Shown: positions 7,169 to 10,030 of the stretch, piece by piece | Layout of the letters: the number at the start of each line of letters is the position of its first letter | Position numbering within the stretch: the first letter of the stretch is position 1 | Source of the DNA: Treponema sp. | Lineage (GTDB): Bacteria; Spirochaetota; Spirochaetia; Treponematales; Breznakiellaceae | Direction of reading: 5' to 3' | NCBI GenBank assembly: GCA_031279925.1 | Contig: JAITHQ010000059.1 | Span: forward strand, 1 to 10,030 | DNA: 10,030 nucleotides | The notes under the pieces: model-generated | What the model saw: only the letters and a program-made list of their open reading frames with translations | Database searches by the model: none | What the model was told of the DNA's origin: nothing | Program-made: the position numbers and the translations under genes

Positions 7169-7196
7169 ATTATACCGCATTATTGCCCAGGTTCAG
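7169..7196 (-). promoter_or_regulatory. Possible promoter of the deacylase gene
   Basis: A perfect TATAAT (7169-7174, minus strand) lies 61 bp before the ATG, with CTGAAC (7191-7196) 16 bp further upstream. The -35 is a poor match, so only the -10 is convincing. Confidence 0.35.
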
Positions 7197-7272
7197 TACT
7201 ATGACACTTCGGCCATGGGAATAGATGACCTTAGCGTGGCGCAATAGTCCGCCGTTGTCAATTACATTAAGC

Positions 7273-7316
7273 GGGAAGGAAAGGAGAATAAAAAAAAGAA
7301 GAGATAAGGAGGAGAA
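7273..7316. other. 44-bp polypurine/polypyrimidine tract
   Basis: The plus strand carries purines in 42 of 44 positions (T only at 7289 and 7305), flanked by GCGG (7271-7274) and CCGC (7317-7320). On the minus strand this is a pyrimidine-rich run including nine T's, a few bases beyond the stop of the out-of-frame tail at 7323. It could serve as the 3' end of the TPR transcript; no hairpin precedes it. Confidence 0.5.
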
Positions 7317-7322
7317 CCGCTG

Positions 7323-7427
7323 TCAAAACTCTTTTACATCAATTATGGCTTTGTCTAGGCCCATCATACTTTTTGCTTCACCTCCAAAAAGATAATACTC
7401 ACCCCCGCTGTTCCTTACATCCCCCGC
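7323..7427 (-). pseudogene. Out-of-frame C-terminal tail of the TPR lipoprotein gene (probable frameshift)
   Basis: In the frame one base off that of the TPR gene, an open stretch runs from within its last codons (7427) to TGA at 7323-7325. It encodes 34 residues beginning AGDVRNSGGEYYLFGG and ending MMGLDKAIIDVKEF. The amino-acid make-up and codon choice look like real protein, not shadow sequence. One extra base in the run AAAAAGCGGGGG (around 7421-7432) would change the present end KKRGM-stop to KKAGDV and join the two. It could be a true truncation, a homopolymer length error, or phase variation. A separate 14-residue peptide from the internal ATG is less likely, because the GGAGGTGA is 10 bases away. 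Confidence 0.45.
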
Positions 7428-8488
7428 TTTTTGGCTTTTTCGAGATTTTCTTTATACACACCGCTTAATGGATCAATCGAAATCGCCTTGGTAAAATCCG
7501 CAATAGCCCGGTCATAATCCCTTTTCGCTATATATGCTCCACCCCGGCTATTGTAAGCATCGGCAACATACGGGAAAAGCCTAATCGCCTCGGTGTAATC
7601 CGCAATAGCCCGGTCATAATCCCTTTTCGCTGAATATGCTCTACCCCGGTCGATGTACGTAACGGCATTATTCGGGTCAAACCTAATCGCCTCGGTATAA
7701 TCCGCAATAGCCCGGTCATACTCCGCTTTCTCTGAATATGCTTTACCCCGGTCTATATAGGTAAAGGCACTATACGGGTCAAGCCTAATCGCCTCGGTGT
7801 AATCTGTAATAGCCCGGTCATAATCCGCTTTCTCTGAATATGCCGTACCCCGGTCTATGTACGCAGCGGCATAATTCGGGTCAAATTCAATCACCTCAGT
7901 ATAATCCGCAATAGCCTGGTCATAGTCCTCTCTCGCTGAATATGCTCTACCCCGGTCTATATATGCAACGGCATAATTCGGGTCAAGTCTAATCGCTTTG
8001 GTGTAATCCACAATAGCCCGCCTATAGTCCTTTTTCTCATAGTATGCTCCACCCCGGTTGTAGTAAGCAACAGCATAATTCGGATCAAACCTAATCGCCT
8101 TGGTATAATCCACAACAGCCCGGTCATACTCCGCTTGCGCTAAATAGGCGTCACCCCGCTTGTTGTACAAGCCGGCGTTCTTCGGGTCAAGCGTAATCGC
8201 TTTGGCATAATCCTCAATAGCCCGGTCATACTTCTCTTGCGCTAAATAGGCGTCACCCCGCCATCCATACGCAACGGTGTCATTCGGGTCCAGCTTAATC
8301 ATTTTGGTGAATGCCGTAATAGCTTGGTCATACTCCTTTTGCTCAAAAAATGCCTCGCCCTGTTTTTGGTACAGCGCCGAGTTGTATCCCTCCGCATTGG
8401 AATCGCCCTGGCTGCTCCCGCCCAAAGAGGCACACGAAATAATACCAGCCGCGATAAACGCCGTTGCCGCTATCACATACCATTTCAT
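7415..8488 (-). CDS. TPR-repeat lipoprotein
   Basis: A 357-aa membrane-anchored protein. Residues 1-18 form a lipoprotein signal (MKWYVIAATAFIAAGIIS) followed by the lipobox cysteine C19, so it should be lipidated and face the periplasm or surface. A Ser/Gly-rich linker follows. Residues 37-342 are nine back-to-back 34-residue tetratricopeptide repeats of the form AVAYYNRGGAYYEKKDYRRA, each ending DPNY or a variant. Such solenoids bind partner proteins; no catalytic domain is present. The ATG at 8503 is in frame, but the ATG at 8486-8488 has GGAGG (8494-8498) five bases upstream and starts directly at the signal peptide. The C-terminus stops abruptly after half a helix pair, and a coherent tail continues in another frame. 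The gene lies 34 bp after a 51-codon small gene and is probably co-transcribed with it. Partner and role are unknown. Confidence 0.9.
   Translation of the reverse strand: MKWYVIAATAFIAAGIISCASLGGSSQGDSNAEGYNSALYQKQGEAFFEQKEYDQAITAFTKMIKLDPNDTVAYGWRGDAYLAQEKYDRAIEDYAKAITLDPKNAGLYNKRGDAYLAQAEYDRAVVDYTKAIRFDPNYAVAYYNRGGAYYEKKDYRRAIVDYTKAIRLDPNYAVAYIDRGRAYSAREDYDQAIADYTEVIEFDPNYAAAYIDRGTAYSEKADYDRAITDYTEAIRLDPYSAFTYIDRGKAYSEKAEYDRAIADYTEAIRFDPNNAVTYIDRGRAYSAKRDYDRAIADYTEAIRLFPYVADAYNSRGGAYIAKRDYDRAIADFTKAISIDPLSGVYKENLEKAKKRGM
7463..8380 (-). repeat. Nine tandem 102-bp coding repeats
   Basis: The nine TPR units are also visible as DNA repeats of exactly 102 bp (918 bp in total). Blocks such as AATCCGCAATAGCCCGGTCA and ATGCTCTACCCCGGTC recur nearly unchanged, most alike in the units nearest the C-terminus (about 7463-7980). 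Identity beyond what the TPR consensus requires points to recent duplication or gene conversion, and copy number may vary between strains. Confidence 0.85.
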
Positions 8489-8522
8489 AATTTCCTCCCC
8501 CATTGGAAGCGGTTTTACTTCC

Positions 8523-8678
8523 CTATATAGATTGAATTCTCAAAACAATGGCAGGCGAACCCGCACTTATCCTCCGGTAAGTATTTGTTTCCGCATCCTC
8601 GCCTTTACCCAGGTAGTTAGGGTATAGTTTTACCTCAATTGTGTGACACATATCGTTAATTTCGGTAATTAATGCCAT
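8523..8678 (-). CDS. Small hypothetical protein (51 aa)
   Basis: ATG at 8676-8678 is preceded by AGGAG (8685-8689) six bases upstream, as good a ribosome binding site as those of the large genes here. The product starts MALITEINDMCHTIEVKLYP and ends with the hydrophobic IVLRIQSI. It has no signal peptide and no membrane span. The stretch IEVKLYPNYL loosely recalls the start of small HU-like DNA-binding proteins; that is an impression, and if right, this copy would be truncated. Another frame over the last 25 codons is also open to 8506, so a frameshift near the middle is possible. It is 34 bp upstream of the TPR lipoprotein and on the same strand. Confidence 0.5.
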   Translation of the reverse strand: MALITEINDMCHTIEVKLYPNYLGKGEDAETNTYRRISAGSPAIVLRIQSI

Positions 8679-8701
8679 AAAACGCTCCTTTGTTGGCGCT
8701 T

Positions 8702-8729
8702 ACTATAATATAAATCCTTTGTTGAGCAA
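8702..8729 (-). promoter_or_regulatory. Possible promoter of the small gene and TPR lipoprotein
   Basis: TATAGT (8702-8707, minus) lies in an A/T-rich patch with overlapping TATTAT and TATATT alternatives. TTGCTC (8724-8729) is 16 bp upstream. The start would fall near 8695, about ten bases ahead of the small gene's ribosome binding site. Confidence 0.4.
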
Positions 8730-8770
8730 GAACAGAATAGCCATGAAAGATGAAACTATAGCTCCCACTG

Positions 8771-8804
8771 GATATAGTATTATGCTCATAGTAACTACTA
8801 TATC
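8771..8804. repeat. Inverted repeat upstream of the small gene/TPR operon
   Basis: GATATAGTA (8771-8779) and TACTATATC (8796-8804) are perfect 9-bp complements around 16 bp, which itself holds TATGCTCATA. The motif ACTATA/TATAGT recurs several times between 8755 and 8804. It lies about 40-75 bp upstream of the predicted -35, a position suited to a regulator binding site; as RNA it would only form a weak stem. Confidence 0.45.
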
Positions 8805-8827
8805 ATACTGCTTGCGGAATATCTAGT

Positions 8828-8889
8828 AAAAAAGCGAAACTGGTACTCCGGGGGAGGGGAAGAAGGAACCCCGTCCTGTTGTACGGAGT
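8828..8889 (-). terminator. Possible terminator of the hydrolase remnant
   Basis: On the minus strand ACTCCG (8884-8889) can pair with CGGAGT (8845-8850), with GGGG (8869-8872) and CCCC (8856-8859) pairing inside. A run of six T's (8828-8833) follows eleven bases later. The gap before the T-run is longer than usual. Confidence 0.35.
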
Positions 8890-8921
8890 CCTTCATTGCT
8901 TAAACACCACGCCTGGTTTTC

Positions 8922-9587
8922 TTACGCCTTTTCGAGCTTTGCGAACATATCGCCAAAAATCTGGTCCCGGCTTACATAATGGCAAAGCCTAACCGGATGA
9001 CGCCCGTCTTCGTGTTTCCAGCTCATGTCATCACACAAAACAGGCGAAAACGTCAAAACCGAAGGACACCAGTTCGGGTTGACCAAATATCCCACAGTTG
9101 AAATATCCCAAATGATCCGCGACCAGGAAATATGCCGCACCGTAAAAGCATCGGCAATTTCACCGGGAATATCGTCCATTCCCCGCAGATACAGTTTCTT
9201 GATAAACTTGTCCGACTGCGCTATTCCTTCGTCACGAAACTGTTTGATAACATTCTCCGCCACTGCCAAACCATTCCATCGAGTAAAACCCTTCGACCGG
9301 GCAATGGCAAGACGTTCCCTGGACACAGATTTGTTAAACGGCCCAAGAATCAGTTTATCTGTGGTATTGGTAAAAAAAGCCGGAGCCAAAAGAGCAAAGG
9401 CATTGTACGGGTTTGCCTGGCCGGCCAGTATCAAAGCCTGATGGCCGCCGTTACTGTAACCCAAAATACCGGTCCGGGTTTTGTCAATATTCGCATTGGC
9501 AATAGCCCATTCACGGCAAGCCTCCGCGTCGGCGATATTCGCCGTAAAGTTGTATTCCAGGAATGGCGCCTGTGATTCACCACAGCC
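8922..9587 (-). pseudogene. Alpha/beta-hydrolase lacking its N-terminal part
   Basis: An open frame of 221 codons begins directly after an in-frame TAA (9588-9590) and has no credible start codon or ribosome binding site. The first residues, GCGESQAPFLEYNF, match the segment after the third and fourth strands of esterase-like hydrolases (GxGES). They are followed by ADAEACREWAIAN and, about 50 residues in, the nucleophile elbow GILGYSNGGHQA with its serine. The strand before GCGES and everything upstream, including the oxyanion-hole strand, is missing. The C-terminal 120 residues contain several Asp and His residues, but I could not assign the catalytic pair. TTG at 9462-9464, just before GYSNGG, would give a 180-residue product too short to fold. 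Best read as a 5'-truncated or frameshifted gene. Confidence 0.6.
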
Positions 9588-9712
9588 TTAATTCCGTCGA
9601 CTGATTTGGTAACGTCTTCGGTTGTTACGATGCCCCGCATGGTGGTCAGCAGCTTGATGCCGAAATCGGCGCAGGCCTTTTCAATTCCGGCTTTGTTGGC
9701 AATTCTGCCAGG
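9578..9712 (-). pseudogene. Coding-like fragment in another frame, abutting the hydrolase remnant
   Basis: Between the stop of the rightmost gene and the hydrolase remnant, a different frame encodes about 45 residues that read as protein: GRIANKAGIEKACADFGIK, then LLTTMRGIVTTEDVTKSVDG and IKAVV. The ending (SVDGIKAVV) resembles the helix-strand passage of Rossmann-fold proteins. It has no start signal, except an internal ATG at 9638-9640 without a clear ribosome binding site. It loses coherence where the hydrolase frame begins. Either it is the hydrolase's own N-terminal part joined through a frameshift or deletion, or it is a piece of an unrelated gene. I cannot name the family. Confidence 0.4.
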
Positions 9713-9713
9713 T

Positions 9714-10030
9714 TTAGCCGAACAGCCGGGACAGTTCAGGTGAAGATTTGCCGTTTAGCGCGTCCACCAGCATTTTCGCGTAATGTGGCGGCAGCGGCTC
9801 GGCAGAAAAACCAATAAGGGTGCGCAGGGGTATTTCCATGAGCATCGCACGCATCATGGAAGCGGCGCTCTCATCGCCCATGGCGGCAATCGTGTCCTCG
9901 TTCTGTTTCTGCGCTTTCATCAGCAGTTTTGCGCCAATCGGAGTATTTTGAATATCTTTCAATGTATCGTTGATTGTGTACGGATCACCGCTTTGACGGC
10001 TGGACGGCGGTACAGGCCGGCCATATAAGG
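9714..10030 (-). CDS. C-terminal part of a possible beta-glucosidase-type glycoside hydrolase (runs off right edge)
   Basis: The frame is open from the right edge to TAA at 9714-9716, giving about 105 residues; the start lies outside the window. Visible landmarks are SGDPYTINDTLKDIQNTPIG, a Met-rich helix SMMRAMLMEIPLRTLIGF, and the end LVDALNGKSSPELSRLFG. A tail of this shape (a 'T.ND/NTT..DI..tPiG..LL' stretch followed by 'M..MPLR.L..F' and a final '..L...LN') is what I recall at the C-terminus of many beta-glucosidase-like glycoside hydrolases of fibre-degrading gut bacteria. The catalytic domain is not in view, so the family is tentative. It is followed at once by degraded sequence. Confidence 0.45.
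   Translation of the reverse strand, partial: LYGRPVPPSSRQSGDPYTINDTLKDIQNTPIGAKLLMKAQKQNEDTIAAMGDESAASMMRAMLMEIPLRTLIGFSAEPLPPHYAKMLVDALNGKSSPELSRLFG

Noticed and set aside
7463..8380. Regular 102-bp periodic repeats that could suggest a CRISPR or satellite array
   Set aside because: The period is a multiple of three, the frame is open throughout, and the translation is a canonical TPR array; there are no spacers.
9025..9575. Plus-strand open frames opposite the hydrolase remnant
   Set aside because: The minus strand shows the GYSNGG elbow and family-like flanks; the plus-strand translations show no motif and have no ribosome binding site.

Overview
The window reads as bacterial accessory chromosome of roughly 50% GC with Shine-Dalgarno-led genes. 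A spirochaete, probably a gut Treponema, is my best guess. It rests on the SBP leader style (LFAGGGKDKAAAGGG), the nine-repeat TPR lipoprotein and the CUT2-type sugar ABC operon. This is inference; no rRNA or marker gene is present to fix it.

Left half (1-5188): a divergent sugar or cyclitol catabolic locus. A Gfo/Idh/MocA dehydrogenase resembling myo-inositol 2-dehydrogenase runs leftward off the edge. Rightward lies an operon of ATPase (493-2022), permease (2039-3043), periplasmic binding protein (3107-4057) and a second IolG-like dehydrogenase (4175-5188). The 227-bp intergenic region holds two near-consensus promoters facing outward. Each has the same 14-bp operator, in mirror orientation, exactly 3 bp past the -10 box. 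The two operators are exact reverse complements with centres 168 bp apart, so one LacI-family-type repressor probably silences both arms, possibly through a DNA loop. The likely scheme is import of a cyclitol or sugar followed by NAD-dependent oxidation by one or both dehydrogenases.

Middle (5189-7414): immediately after the operon's last stop codon is a ~128-bp element with imperfect terminal inverted repeats enclosing several internal hairpins, a cloverleaf-like palindromic unit. Convergent to the operon is a GC-rich D-aminoacylase / N-acyl-D-amino-acid deacylase family amidohydrolase (5518-7107, minus).

Right half (7415-10030, all minus): a lipoprotein made of nine 34-residue TPRs encoded by 102-bp tandem DNA repeats. 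Its stop is followed in another frame by a coherent C-terminal reading frame, which suggests a frameshift. A 51-codon small gene with a good RBS lies just upstream of it. Further right is a degraded patch: an alpha/beta-hydrolase without its N-terminus, a short coding-like fragment of another frame, and the C-terminal part of a protein entering from the edge that resembles the tail of beta-glucosidase-type glycoside hydrolases.
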